From Candidatus Poseidoniaceae archaeon (GTDB taxonomy: Archaea > Thermoplasmatota > Poseidoniia > Poseidoniales > Poseidoniaceae), in the NCBI GenBank assembly GCA_028822845.1, contig JAPKCS010000023.1, positions 1 through 34,398 on the forward strand: a DNA stretch of 34,398 bases, in the 5' to 3' direction. Below are positions 8,700 through 16,221 of this stretch, piece after piece. The translations under genes were made by a program, and so were the position numbers. Positions within the stretch are counted from its first letter, which is position 1. Each line of letters begins with the position of its first letter. Below the pieces are notes generated by a model. It was not told the origin of the DNA and ran no database searches. It was given only the letters and a program-made list of their open reading frames with translations.

Positions 8700-9308
8700 T
8701 CAAACACACTTCGTCGAAAGTTCAGAAACAGTGGTGTTCTCTTGCTTTTTTAGCACTGCTTTGACGATGTCACCTGGATGCAATTCACCAACTCCAGAAG
8801 GGGTTCCGGTGAACAGTAAATCGCCGGCCTGAACGGGTGCCCAGGACTTCAAGTCCTCAATCTGCATGAGGGGCGTGATCGTCATATCACGAACTGGAGC
8901 GTTCTGAACGAGCGTCCCATTGACCCACAGTTCAAGATGCAACGCTTCGTACACGTCCATGAGGCCACCCCAACCACCGTACCATGGTGAGAAGTGACCA
9001 ACATAAGCGCTGCCGCGGAAACATTTCCCTTTGGTCCATGGCAGTTTTTCATCCCGCAAGTCCCCCTGAGTCAAGCGATCAGTGAGATCAAGACCCACGG
9101 CTATCGCTTCCGGTTTACCGTCATGACTCAGACGAACCACGAGTTCGACCTCGTGGTGCACTTCACCAGGATGGCCTGTGACATCGATCGGACCTGAACG
9201 TTGCAGGCAATTCTCTGGCTTTACAAAAAATATCGGGGTGGGAGGCTGTTCATTGCCCAATTCAGTGGCGTGTTTGGCAAAGGTTCGGATGGTGCACCAT
9301 AGGGCCAT
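8700..9308 (-). CDS. Fumarylacetoacetate hydrolase (FAH) family protein
   Basis: A 202-residue enzyme of the FAH superfamily, closest in pattern to the small single-domain members (FAHD1/YcgM type), which act as acylpyruvate hydrolases or oxaloacetate decarboxylases. Visible features are the N-terminal TFAKHATELGNE (family form NYxxHAxE), FFVKPENC, the metal-binding segment EVHHEVEL with Glu53 and Glu55 as candidate ligands, the later GLDLTDRLTQ with a candidate Asp ligand, and the C-terminal LLFTGTPSGVGELHPGD. The frame is open upstream to 9446, but the ATG at 9308 follows GCAGGAGT directly and begins where homology should begin. The exact substrate cannot be read from the sequence. It is divergent from the PUA-protein gene. 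Confidence 0.85.
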   Translation of the reverse strand: MALWCTIRTFAKHATELGNEQPPTPIFFVKPENCLQRSGPIDVTGHPGEVHHEVELVVRLSHDGKPEAIAVGLDLTDRLTQGDLRDEKLPWTKGKCFRGSAYVGHFSPWYGGWGGLMDVYEALHLELWVNGTLVQNAPVRDMTITPLMQIEDLKSWAPVQAGDLLFTGTPSGVGELHPGDIVKAVLKKQENTTVSELSTKCV

Positions 9309-9385
9309 ACTCCTGCCATGCGATTCCCCTTCATCAAGGCGGAGGTTGAGACAAGGGTCAAAGGGGGGCATCCGAACGACAGGCC

Positions 9386-9895
9386 ATGACACGTGATTGG
9401 AGCATCCGAAAGCGCCGCCCCGTTCGCCGAAAGAACATCGCACCACTCCTCAAGACGCTCGAAGATGCACTCGACATCGATTTGTCTGTGGATGGCGCCT
9501 TTTTAGAAATGGCCGAATATGGCCCATGGCAAATGGTGCTGATCGACAAAATTGCTATTGGTGTGGAAGTCAAGAACGACGATGGTGAGCGCTTTGCTTT
9601 TCTGACGTTGCGCGGCTTTCTACAACAGGAAAGTGCCAAGAAATGGGTGGAAGTCGACCATGGAGCCATTCCATTTTTGATGAAGGGCGCCGATTGCATG
9701 GTTGCAGGCGTCCACGATGCTGATTCAAGCATCCGAGAAGGTGATTTGGTTTGGATCCGCGACATGACGCACAAACGCCCGCTCGCCATTGGATGGGCCA
9801 CCCTTGATGGTGCAGAACTCAAAGCCAGCTCCAAAGGGAAAGGAATCAAGACCCTGCATTGGGTTGGCGACGAACTTTGGGACATGGAAATGTAA
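9386..9895 (+). CDS. PUA-domain RNA-binding protein, archaeal MCTS1-like
   Basis: A 169-residue protein with a basic N-terminus (MTRDWSIRKRRPVRRK), a pre-PUA region to about residue 85, and a C-terminal PUA domain (about 88-166). The PUA signature is clear: GAIPFLMKGADCMVAGV, IREGDLVWIRD, KRPLAIGWA and KGKGIKTLHWVGDELW. This architecture is that of the archaeal relatives of eukaryotic MCTS1, DENR-partner and eIF2D-type translation factors. Ribosome or tRNA binding during initiation or recycling is a family-based inference. AAGGGGGG lies about 18 nt before the ATG. The next gene on the strand starts 59 nt later with its own TATA-like element. Confidence 0.85.
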   Translation: MTRDWSIRKRRPVRRKNIAPLLKTLEDALDIDLSVDGAFLEMAEYGPWQMVLIDKIAIGVEVKNDDGERFAFLTLRGFLQQESAKKWVEVDHGAIPFLMKGADCMVAGVHDADSSIREGDLVWIRDMTHKRPLAIGWATLDGAELKASSKGKGIKTLHWVGDELWDMEM

Positions 9896-9924
9896 CTGGT
9901 GTGGTCTGGGATGGCCATGCGAAC

Positions 9925-9934
9925 AGTAAAAAAT
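9925..9934 (+). promoter_or_regulatory. TATA box placed for a leaderless transcript of the PGF-CTERM protein
   Basis: AGTAAAAAAT lies about 21-30 nt before the ATG at 9955. Since archaeal transcription starts roughly 25-27 nt downstream of the TATA centre, the mRNA would begin at or next to the start codon. No Shine-Dalgarno sequence is visible. Confidence 0.45.
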
Positions 9935-9954
9935 GACCAGACTGTCCTCTGTCC

Positions 9955-10524
9955 ATGCAGTTCTCCAAAACCGTTAGTGCATTCTGTGTTCTGTTGCTCC
10001 TCGTCCCGTTTGCTTCCGCCAGTGAATTAACAGGTGGAGAAGACAAAAATCCAACTTCTGATGAAGCACCCTTCAGCATCATTGCTCGTGACACACCGTC
10101 TGTTGACGGTCAAGTGTGGTCACTGTCCATTGAAATGGATGAAGACGAGCACGCCAATGACACGGTCTTCGAAATTGTAACTCAGATTTGCACCAACAAC
10201 GGCGTCTGCGACCCACCCGTCGCCATGGATGCTTCCATCGATGAGCGACTGCACGTGATCAGCCTCACGCCAAATGCCGACCACACCTACGTTAACTGGC
10301 GAGTAAAAGCGATTTATGATGACGGTAACACCACCAATTTCCCTCAAGGCGACTGGTACAAAACATGGTCTTCATGTTGGCAGAACAATGGAGAATACGG
10401 AGGCGTCGATGCAAACGGAGCCAAGGATGGCTGCTCAACCGAGGATGAATCGGTCCCTGGATTTGGCCTGCTTACCGCTGTGAGCGGTGTTGCAATGGCA
10501 GCAGCTTTCACTCGCCGTGAGTGA
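9955..10524 (+). CDS. Small secreted protein with PGF-CTERM sorting signal
   Basis: A 189-residue exported protein. Residues 1-22 form a signal peptide (TVSAFCVLLLLVPFASAS). The mature part is acidic and shows one Ig-like/beta-rich region without a family I recognise (WSLSIEMDEDEH, HVISLTPNADHTYVNWRVKA), with paired cysteines (ICTNNGVC and CWQ...CST). The C-terminus PGFGLLTAVSGVAMAAAF followed by TRRE is a textbook PGF-CTERM tail: the PGF motif, a hydrophobic helix and a basic end. In archaea such tails are recognised by archaeosortase A, and the protein is then lipid-anchored at the surface. No archaeosortase gene is in this window. The last 17 nt overlap the convergent gene on the other strand. 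Confidence 0.8.
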   Translation: MQFSKTVSAFCVLLLLVPFASASELTGGEDKNPTSDEAPFSIIARDTPSVDGQVWSLSIEMDEDEHANDTVFEIVTQICTNNGVCDPPVAMDASIDERLHVISLTPNADHTYVNWRVKAIYDDGNTTNFPQGDWYKTWSSCWQNNGEYGGVDANGAKDGCSTEDESVPGFGLLTAVSGVAMAAAFTRRE

Positions 10525-10918
10525 AGTGCTCGCTCACCCGTTCAATGAATCGACGCTGTTCGAAGCCCCAATCAATCAGAACAACTTCGCATCGATTTCG
10601 TTTTTTATTCAAAGCCCCATGGGCGAAACCTGCTTGCTGTACATCGCTTGGTACGAGAGGCAGTCCACGACCTTCCACGACCACTTGACAACCGTTTTCA
10701 ACAACGGATGCTGTTCCGAAGGAGAAGGTGATTTCAGTTTCACTAACCGTGTTGACTTCGATGTTTCCTGCTTTCAAAAAGCGCACAAGCGCCGAAAGCA
10801 AGGGGGCTCCATCGCCCTCGAGTGATGTGCCGCCATAGGCAGAAAGAAAATCTAATTCCGTGGCGTTTTGTTCCATGAGGTGCTCAAGGTCTCGCTGCTT
10901 TGGTGCTTCGTCGCCCAT
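10508..10918 (-). CDS. Hypothetical protein, 136 residues
   Basis: I do not recognise a family. The protein begins MGDEAPKQRDLEHLMEQ, has no signal peptide or membrane segment, and looks like a small soluble alpha/beta protein (LLSALVRFLKAGNIEVNTVS, ITFSFGTASVV, CEVVLIDWGFEQRRFIERVS). The frame is open to 11110, but upstream residues run into the preceding gene; the ATG at 10918 has GAGGGTGG before it and is preferred. It lies 88 nt after the HmuY-like gene on the same strand and could be the last gene of that transcript. It overlaps the convergent PGF-CTERM gene by 17 nt. Codon use looks normal for the window, so it is probably real. Confidence 0.6.
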   Translation of the reverse strand: MGDEAPKQRDLEHLMEQNATELDFLSAYGGTSLEGDGAPLLSALVRFLKAGNIEVNTVSETEITFSFGTASVVENGCQVVVEGRGLPLVPSDVQQAGFAHGALNKKRNRCEVVLIDWGFEQRRFIERVSEHFTHGE

Positions 10919-11006
10919 GTCCACCCTCAATCTTGCAAAGGGTGCTCTGTTTTTGGTCGTATCGACCGTTGCCGCATAAAGAGGCAAGAACATAACTGAA
11001 ATGTGC

Positions 11007-11933
11007 TCACTCGATGGAACGGGTTCCTTTGACCTTGATCGAGGCAGTTTCGTATGATGCTTGCACTTCGAGTGAACACGGACCATTGCAGATTTGAACA
11101 CCATTTTCAATCAATGTGATTGTGGTGTTCGATGACCAGACGCTGGTGTTTCCATCGCTCACCACAATCAGGCAGGGCGATGGCTCAACGAGGCTCGCAT
11201 CGTCCAAAGCCGGGAAGGCGGTACCGTTGAGTGCAGCCACCACAATGGTCGGGTAACGGCTCTCATCGGCTTGATTGTAGTAGGTGATGAACTGCATCTT
11301 GAACATCAAGCCGTCGTGTTCGATGACATAGACACCTTCGTTTGGTTGCACTCGGTGTTCTGTGAAATCATAGCTGTACCATTCCAGTCGCTCCTCGGTC
11401 TGATTGGACAGATCGGAGACGTTGTATTGAGTCACGTCCTGAAAGGTGACACCATCGAGGTAAGCCCATTGCACACCATCAGCAAGAAACACATCCGTTT
11501 TGGAAAAGCGAAGTGTAGAATTCTCTTCATCGGTGGCTTTTTGGGCCGGGAGATCCAAGAACGTAGGGATGCTTTCATCGCTCGCATCGATGACTGTGGT
11601 GAACGTCACTCCGTCTGCTCCAAGGGCTGCCTCCACCTTTGAAGCGGATGCTCCATCAGTCGATTGGCTGCCAAATGAGCATGTGTGGGTTTGTCCTTCC
11701 ACCACGATCGATAGTTGGATTGAAGACCATGCAAGTGGTTCTGCACCATCTTCAAACGCCAACACAACAAGGCTGTCGTCGCTAGATTCAGAGGCATTGG
11801 GACCTGCATCGCTGACCACGATGATGTTCTGCGTTCCGAGTTCGGATTCGTAGTTCATCACCAGGTACGTCCACCCTGCTGCGATCGCTACCAAAAGGCA
11901 TGTCGCAAAGATCAGTGAACGCTTCAACATCAT
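11007..11933 (-). CDS. Membrane-anchored or secreted protein, weakly HmuY-like
   Basis: A 308-residue protein with an N-terminal hydrophobic segment (LIFATCLLVAIAAGWTYLV, about 6-24) that acts as a signal peptide or anchor. Residues of about 45-100 (LVVLAFEDGAEPLAWSSIQL) resemble the beta-strand region of archaeal pilin/archaellin-like proteins. Residues of about 155-235 (EWYSYDFTEHRV, EGVYVIEHDGLMFKMQFITY, YNQ) have the look of HmuY proteins, surface haem-binding proteins known from Bacteroidetes. This last resemblance is by eye and not certain. Its ATG lies 6 nt after the stop of the large fasciclin protein, so the two genes almost certainly share a transcript. Two successive ATGs (11933, 11930) could start it. 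Confidence 0.6.
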   Translation of the reverse strand: MMLKRSLIFATCLLVAIAAGWTYLVMNYESELGTQNIIVVSDAGPNASESSDDSLVVLAFEDGAEPLAWSSIQLSIVVEGQTHTCSFGSQSTDGASASKVEAALGADGVTFTTVIDASDESIPTFLDLPAQKATDEENSTLRFSKTDVFLADGVQWAYLDGVTFQDVTQYNVSDLSNQTEERLEWYSYDFTEHRVQPNEGVYVIEHDGLMFKMQFITYYNQADESRYPTIVVAALNGTAFPALDDASLVEPSPCLIVVSDGNTSVWSSNTTITLIENGVQICNGPCSLEVQASYETASIKVKGTRSIE

Positions 11934-11939
11934 ACCGGC

Positions 11940-14096
11940 TCATTGCTCGGGACGGCGCTGCATGATAAGAACTGCACCAATGAAAGCAAGGACCAGCGTG
12001 CTGGCCATGAATCCTGGTGTGTCTTCCGATTCATCCATGTCCATTGGGGCTGGTTCGACGATAACTGCTGATTCGCCACCGGTACCGACGATGACCTTGC
12101 CATACATTCCCGTGGCCATGTGAGGCTCACAAGCGTAGGTGAAGGTTGTGTCTTCAGTGAAGGTGTATCGGAAATCAACCGTTGCATCTGCGGCTCCGGA
12201 AGTGATGCCATCTTGGGTGTAGGTGGTGGATTTGTCACCATCCACCTCACGCACGTTGTGTGCCATGCTCGAATCGGTCCATTGCCAGCAGACGGTGTCG
12301 CCAATAGCGATGGTCACGGTTGCTGGTGAGAACTTCATTCCGCTTGGAGCAATTCCAACGGTGGCGTCACAATCGGGCAACTGTGGTTCGTCTGCCGGAG
12401 GCAACAACACTTGATCGATGACGTGGACAACACCGTTGGATGCAAGAACATCAGCCAGGGTTACGTTTGCCATTGATTCGCCAACCATCACCGATGTGCC
12501 TGTGACTTGGATGGACAACTCATCCCCATTTGCTGTGGTTACGGTTGTTACACCTTCGACGAGGTCCGTGGAAAGGGTGGTTCCTGGCACAACGTGGTAG
12601 AGGAGAATGTCAGCCAGTGCTGCGATTTCTTCTGTTGTATCGAAAGCAGCCAAATCAATGCCTGCCGCTGTGAAGGCTGCGTCTGTTGGTGCGAAGACGG
12701 TAAACGGTCCATCGCCTTGCAGTGTGGCCACAAGTTCGGCTTGAGCGAGAGCAGCGACGAGGGCTGTGTGGATTCCTGTACCGGTGGCAACCGTTGGGAT
12801 GTCTCCAGGGCTAACAGGCTCGACTGAGTCTGTTGGCGGCATGAGCACTGCGTCGATCACGTGGATAACACCGTTGCTTGCTACGACGTCTGCCGTTGTG
12901 ACGTTTGCGCCTTCAATCATGACGCCGTCTGCGGTGACGGTGAAGGATGCGTTGTCACCGTTCAACATGGCGACAGTCATTCCGTCGGTAACATCGGTTG
13001 AAGCTACTGCTCCAGCGTAGACGTGGTAGGTGAGGATGTCTGCAAGAGCTGAGATTTCTTCTGCTGAATCATACGCAGCCAAGTCAATACCCGCTGCGGT
13101 GAATGCTGCATCAGTTGGAGCAAATACGGTGAACGGTCCTTCTGCTTGTAGAGCGGACACGAGATCTGCCTTGGCGAGTGCGGCCACTAGAGAAGCGTGC
13201 TCACCAGTCGACTGAGCGACTGCTGGGATGTCGGTAACGGTGACTGGGAATCCGGTTAAGACAAATTCCGAGACCATCGAAGAGTGAACTGTGCAGAAGA
13301 AGTTGACAGTAGCATCCGAAGGAATCGAAGAAGCGAAACTCAATGTGAAAGATTCACTACCGGTGATCCCTGATGTTTCGCTTCCGTCGCCAGAGAGCAT
13401 CAGTGCAGTGGTTGCTGCTTGTCCGTTTCCAGCATCGCTGATGTAGAAGGGGTGGGTCGTGGCAGAGTTAAGTCGGTGGAAGTTGTAGGTTTGAGTAATG
13501 TCAAGCGTGTTGTCAACGAGCGGTGTCGTACCAGCGCTGTCGGTGTAGAAATTGAAGTACGGAGCGCTCATTGAGCCGCCGTCAACGAAAACATCAACGG
13601 ATTGAACAACTGGAGGCATGAGCACGGTATCGATGATGTGAATGATGCCGTTGCTGGACTGAACGTCAGCGGTTGTGACGACAGCTTCACCAATCTTCAC
13701 GGTGCCGTCTGGTAGGACTGCAAATGTGGCGTCTGCTCCGTTGACCATGGTCACGGTCAATCCATCGGTGACATCGCTTGATGCGACGGCGCCTGAGTAG
13801 ACGTGGTAGAGGAGGATGTCTGCCAGTGTGGCGTTTTCTTCATCCGTATCATACGTTGACAAATCGATGCCAGCTGCTTCAAACGCTGCATCTGTTGGGG
13901 CGAAAACGGTGAATGGTCCATCGCCCTGCAATGTCGTTACCAAATCGGCTTGGGTCAATGCGGCAACGAGGGAGTCGTGTTCCCCTGTAGCTGCGACATT
14001 TGTTGGTATGTCATCAGTCTCTGCGGCAGACACATTGAGCGGCAAAGAAGTCATCAACAGGCTGGCGAGTATGAGTGTAGCAAGTGCTCTCTTCAT
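11940..14096 (-). CDS. Surface protein with three fasciclin (FAS1) and two cupredoxin-like domains and a PGF-CTERM-like tail
   Basis: A 718-residue exported protein. It has a signal peptide (1-24), FAS1-1 (about 30-160), cupredoxin-like 1 (about 163-282), FAS1-2 (about 288-421), FAS1-3 (about 432-567), cupredoxin-like 2 (about 575-672), an acidic linker and a C-terminal PGF-type tail (TPGFMASTLVLAFIGAVL then RRPEQ). Each FAS1 domain shows the repeated GPFTVFAPTDAAF and ASNGVIHVID-type H2 motif. Cupredoxin 2 has the blue-copper ligand set H613, C656, H659 and M664; cupredoxin 1 has H215, C268, H271 and M274. FAS1 domains mediate adhesion; cupredoxins carry electrons or copper. The gene has a strong TATA box about 28 nt before the ATG and is followed closely by the HmuY-like gene. 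Confidence 0.88.
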   Translation of the reverse strand: MKRALATLILASLLMTSLPLNVSAAETDDIPTNVAATGEHDSLVAALTQADLVTTLQGDGPFTVFAPTDAAFEAAGIDLSTYDTDEENATLADILLYHVYSGAVASSDVTDGLTVTMVNGADATFAVLPDGTVKIGEAVVTTADVQSSNGIIHIIDTVLMPPVVQSVDVFVDGGSMSAPYFNFYTDSAGTTPLVDNTLDITQTYNFHRLNSATTHPFYISDAGNGQAATTALMLSGDGSETSGITGSESFTLSFASSIPSDATVNFFCTVHSSMVSEFVLTGFPVTVTDIPAVAQSTGEHASLVAALAKADLVSALQAEGPFTVFAPTDAAFTAAGIDLAAYDSAEEISALADILTYHVYAGAVASTDVTDGMTVAMLNGDNASFTVTADGVMIEGANVTTADVVASNGVIHVIDAVLMPPTDSVEPVSPGDIPTVATGTGIHTALVAALAQAELVATLQGDGPFTVFAPTDAAFTAAGIDLAAFDTTEEIAALADILLYHVVPGTTLSTDLVEGVTTVTTANGDELSIQVTGTSVMVGESMANVTLADVLASNGVVHVIDQVLLPPADEPQLPDCDATVGIAPSGMKFSPATVTIAIGDTVCWQWTDSSMAHNVREVDGDKSTTYTQDGITSGAADATVDFRYTFTEDTTFTYACEPHMATGMYGKVIVGTGGESAVIVEPAPMDMDESEDTPGFMASTLVLAFIGAVLIMQRRPEQ

Positions 14097-14116
14097 GACA
14101 GGCTTTCATCAGGTGG

Positions 14117-14128
14117 CCCCTATAAAGG
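14117..14128 (-). promoter_or_regulatory. Strong TATA box of the fasciclin-cupredoxin gene (leaderless spacing)
   Basis: The minus strand reads CCTTTATAGGGG, a near-consensus archaeal TATA element centred about 28 nt before the ATG at 14096. This spacing places the transcription start at or within a few bases of the start codon. No Shine-Dalgarno sequence is present between them. Confidence 0.65.
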
Positions 14129-14145
14129 ACTGTAAAATACCACAG

Positions 14146-15396
14146 TTAGAACGGCGAACGGTATTCATCAACATCAGCAGCGATGCGCAACAGTTGGTTG
14201 TACTTTGCCACCCTGTCAGAACGAGCTGGTGCTCCTGTTTTGATTTGTCCAGCACGTGTGCCGACAGCTAAATCTGCGATGGTGACATCTTCGGTTTCTC
14301 CGCTTCGATGAGAGATGACATTGTTGAGTCCGTGGGAGGATGCAAGGTCCATGGCTTCAAGGGTTTCAGTCACGGTACCGACTTGGTTCAGTTTGACGAG
14401 CATGGCGTTTGCAGCGCCGATCTCGATGCCTTGAGCGAGACGTTCTGTTTGGGTTACAAACAAATCATCGCCGACGGTTTGCACACGGTGGCCCTCGCGC
14501 TTGGTGAAACGCGACCAACCTTGCCAATCATCTTCGCCGAATCCATCTTCAATTGAAAGAATCGGATATGCATCAAGCCAGCCGGAGTAGACGTCAGCGA
14601 GATCTTCGCTTGAGAGAACTTTACCATCCATGTGGTAACCATCTTCATGGTGGAATTCAGTTGCTGCGACATCAAGGGCGATGCCCATTTGTTCGACCGA
14701 GTACCCAGCACCTTCAATGGCTCGAACCATGTATTTGAGGCCCTCTTCATTGGCTGGCAAGTTCGGAGCAAAGCCACCTTCATCGCCGACGCCGCCAAGC
14801 AATCCGTCTGCCTTCAGTTCTTTCTTGAGGGCGTGATACGTCTCCACACCTGCTCGCAAGCCTTCTTCGAAGGTGTCGAAACCGTGAGGCATGACCATGA
14901 ATTCTTGCACATCGACGTTCGACGCAGCATGAGCCCCACCGTTGAGAATATTTAGCATTGGCACGGGCATCAAACCGCCTGCAACGCCCCCGATGTACTT
15001 CCAGAGTGGAAGTTCGTGGACGGCTGCACCAGCATGCAGGCAAGCCATCGATGCTCCAAGCATGGCGTTGGCGCCGAGGTTGGCTTTATTCGGCGTACCG
15101 TCCAGTTCAATCATGACTTCATCAATCACACGTTGTTCATCGACAGGAAGACCAACTAAAGCCTCCTCGATGCGATCTGTGATGTTGTCAATCGCAGTTT
15201 GAACTCCTTTTCCGAGGTAGCGAGAGGCGTCTCCGTCTCGCATTTCAAGTGCCTCATAGGCCCCTGTCGAAGCGCCAGAAGGCACCGCGGCTCGGCCCAA
15301 AAGAGACCCGTCGACAAAACAATCCACTTCGACGGTTGGGTTGCCACGGCTGTCAAGAATCATTCGAGCATCGAGACCGGTGATGTGTCCAGACAT
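14146..15396 (-). CDS. eno: Enolase (phosphopyruvate hydratase)
   Basis: Interconverts 2-phosphoglycerate and phosphoenolpyruvate in glycolysis and gluconeogenesis. The 416 residues from the chosen ATG cover the full family length. Signatures include ARMILDSRGNPTVEVD, the flexible loop SGASTGAYEALEMRDGD, VPMLNILNGGAHA, the metal-binding SIEDGFGEDDW and GDDLFVT, the catalytic LVKLNQVGT and the C-terminal signature SHRSGETED. The frame is open to 15465 from a TTG, and an ATG at 15408 is also possible. The start at 15396 (MSGHITGLDAR) is preferred because family homology begins there. It is followed by the fasciclin gene on the same strand, but that gene has its own TATA box, so they are probably separate transcripts. 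Confidence 0.95.
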   Translation of the reverse strand: MSGHITGLDARMILDSRGNPTVEVDCFVDGSLLGRAAVPSGASTGAYEALEMRDGDASRYLGKGVQTAIDNITDRIEEALVGLPVDEQRVIDEVMIELDGTPNKANLGANAMLGASMACLHAGAAVHELPLWKYIGGVAGGLMPVPMLNILNGGAHAASNVDVQEFMVMPHGFDTFEEGLRAGVETYHALKKELKADGLLGGVGDEGGFAPNLPANEEGLKYMVRAIEGAGYSVEQMGIALDVAATEFHHEDGYHMDGKVLSSEDLADVYSGWLDAYPILSIEDGFGEDDWQGWSRFTKREGHRVQTVGDDLFVTQTERLAQGIEIGAANAMLVKLNQVGTVTETLEAMDLASSHGLNNVISHRSGETEDVTIADLAVGTRAGQIKTGAPARSDRVAKYNQLLRIAADVDEYRSPF

Positions 15397-15608
15397 TGGC
15401 TTCCCCATCCAATGCCAAGCGAAGACGCCCTTTGAACCAGACGGAACACCTTCGTCTCGTTTCAATGAGAAACCGAGTGGTGCATCTCAAGGTTTCAAGG
15501 AGGTTTTTGTGCCCTCATAGGTGACGCTATTGTGAAGGTTCTGCCTCAATGTGACTCCTATACCGACATTTCGTTGCGCTTTTTTACCACATGACAGCCA
15601 TTGAGCAG

Positions 15609-15619
15609 ATTTGATATAC
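15609..15619 (+). promoter_or_regulatory. Probable TATA box of the Lrp/AsnC-type regulator
   Basis: ATTTGATATAC lies about 21-31 nt before the ATG at 15640. The spacing suggests a leaderless or near-leaderless transcript, although GGAAGGA also lies 7 nt before the ATG. The element lies in the 243-nt gap between enolase and this gene, where the divergent enolase promoter must also reside. Confidence 0.5.
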
Positions 15620-15639
15620 CCAAAGCGGAAGGATGCAAC

Positions 15640-16062
15640 ATGCCTCGTGTTGCTGAAATCGATCGTGCCATCCTCGCCCAACTTCGGAAGAACGGTCGTA
15701 TGTCCTATGTGGACTTGGCTCGGGAAGTCAGCGCTTCGGAACGAACGGTTCGAACACACGTTCGAAAAATGGAAGAAGAAGGCACCATTCGTGGCTACAC
15801 TGTTCGTGAAGGCGGCGTCGGATTGACTGCTTTGGTTCGTATCAAGGTCTCCCCTGGAGCAGAAATTGGTTCGTTTGCTTCCGAAGTCACAGGCTGGGAT
15901 GGCATCGAAATCATCTACGAAGTATCAGGCGATGCCGACCTAGTTGCCCTTGTTCACGTTGATGACACCATGTCCCTTCGGACCTTGTTGGATAAAATGT
16001 GGCTCGCTGCACCCAATGAAATCGCATCAACGACCACTGAATTGGTCCTTGAGCAGTACTGA
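15640..16062 (+). CDS. Lrp/AsnC family transcriptional regulator
   Basis: A 140-residue DNA-binding protein. The N-terminal helix-turn-helix is clear (EIDRAILAQLRKNGRMSYVD, LAREVSASERTVRTHVRKME, EEGTIRGYTV; residues 5-55). The C-terminal part (about 63-138) is the RAM/AsnC effector domain (LTALVRIKVSPGAEIGSF, YEVSGDADLVALVHVDD, TTTELVLEQY), which usually binds amino acids and drives oligomerisation. Target genes cannot be read from the sequence; autoregulation and control of the divergent enolase gene are possibilities. The ATG at 15640 is chosen over an upstream TTG because family homology and the GGAAGGA site fit it. Its stop codon directly abuts that of the small zinc-ribbon gene on the other strand. 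Confidence 0.92.
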   Translation: MPRVAEIDRAILAQLRKNGRMSYVDLAREVSASERTVRTHVRKMEEEGTIRGYTVREGGVGLTALVRIKVSPGAEIGSFASEVTGWDGIEIIYEVSGDADLVALVHVDDTMSLRTLLDKMWLAAPNEIASTTTELVLEQY

Positions 16063-16221
16063 TTACTCTTCTTCATCTGCGGGAGGCGTCTCAACAGATT
16101 CCTTCTTCGAAGGCTCTGGAACGCCATAATCGATGCCGCAGCTCCGGCATACCATTTTCTCATCCCAATCGCATTGTCGCCGACAGCCGCTCATTCCAAT
16201 AACCTCGTTCAGACTTTCCAT
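16063..16221 (-). CDS. Small zinc-ribbon protein, 52 residues
   Basis: A short reading frame, easily missed by length cut-offs. Its product starts MESLNEVIGMSGCRRQC, continues DWDEKMVCRSCGIDYG, and ends in an acidic tail (TPPADEEE). The cysteines are spaced C-x3-C...C-x2-C, which is a plausible zinc-binding ribbon. The ATG at 16221 overlaps the end of the redoxin gene by 13 nt, suggesting translational coupling; a second in-frame ATG at 16194 is possible. Its stop directly abuts the stop of the convergent Lrp gene, so the frame fills the gap exactly. The function is unknown. Association with the thiol-redox neighbour is only suggested by position. Confidence 0.6.
   Translation of the reverse strand: MESLNEVIGMSGCRRQCDWDEKMVCRSCGIDYGVPEPSKKESVETPPADEEE

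Noticed and set aside
10918-11110. Upstream extension of the 136-residue hypothetical protein to 11110
   Set aside because: The extension overlaps the end of the HmuY-like gene and has a composition (Lys, Arg, His, Cys) unlike the rest; the ATG at 10918 with GAGGGTGG upstream is better.
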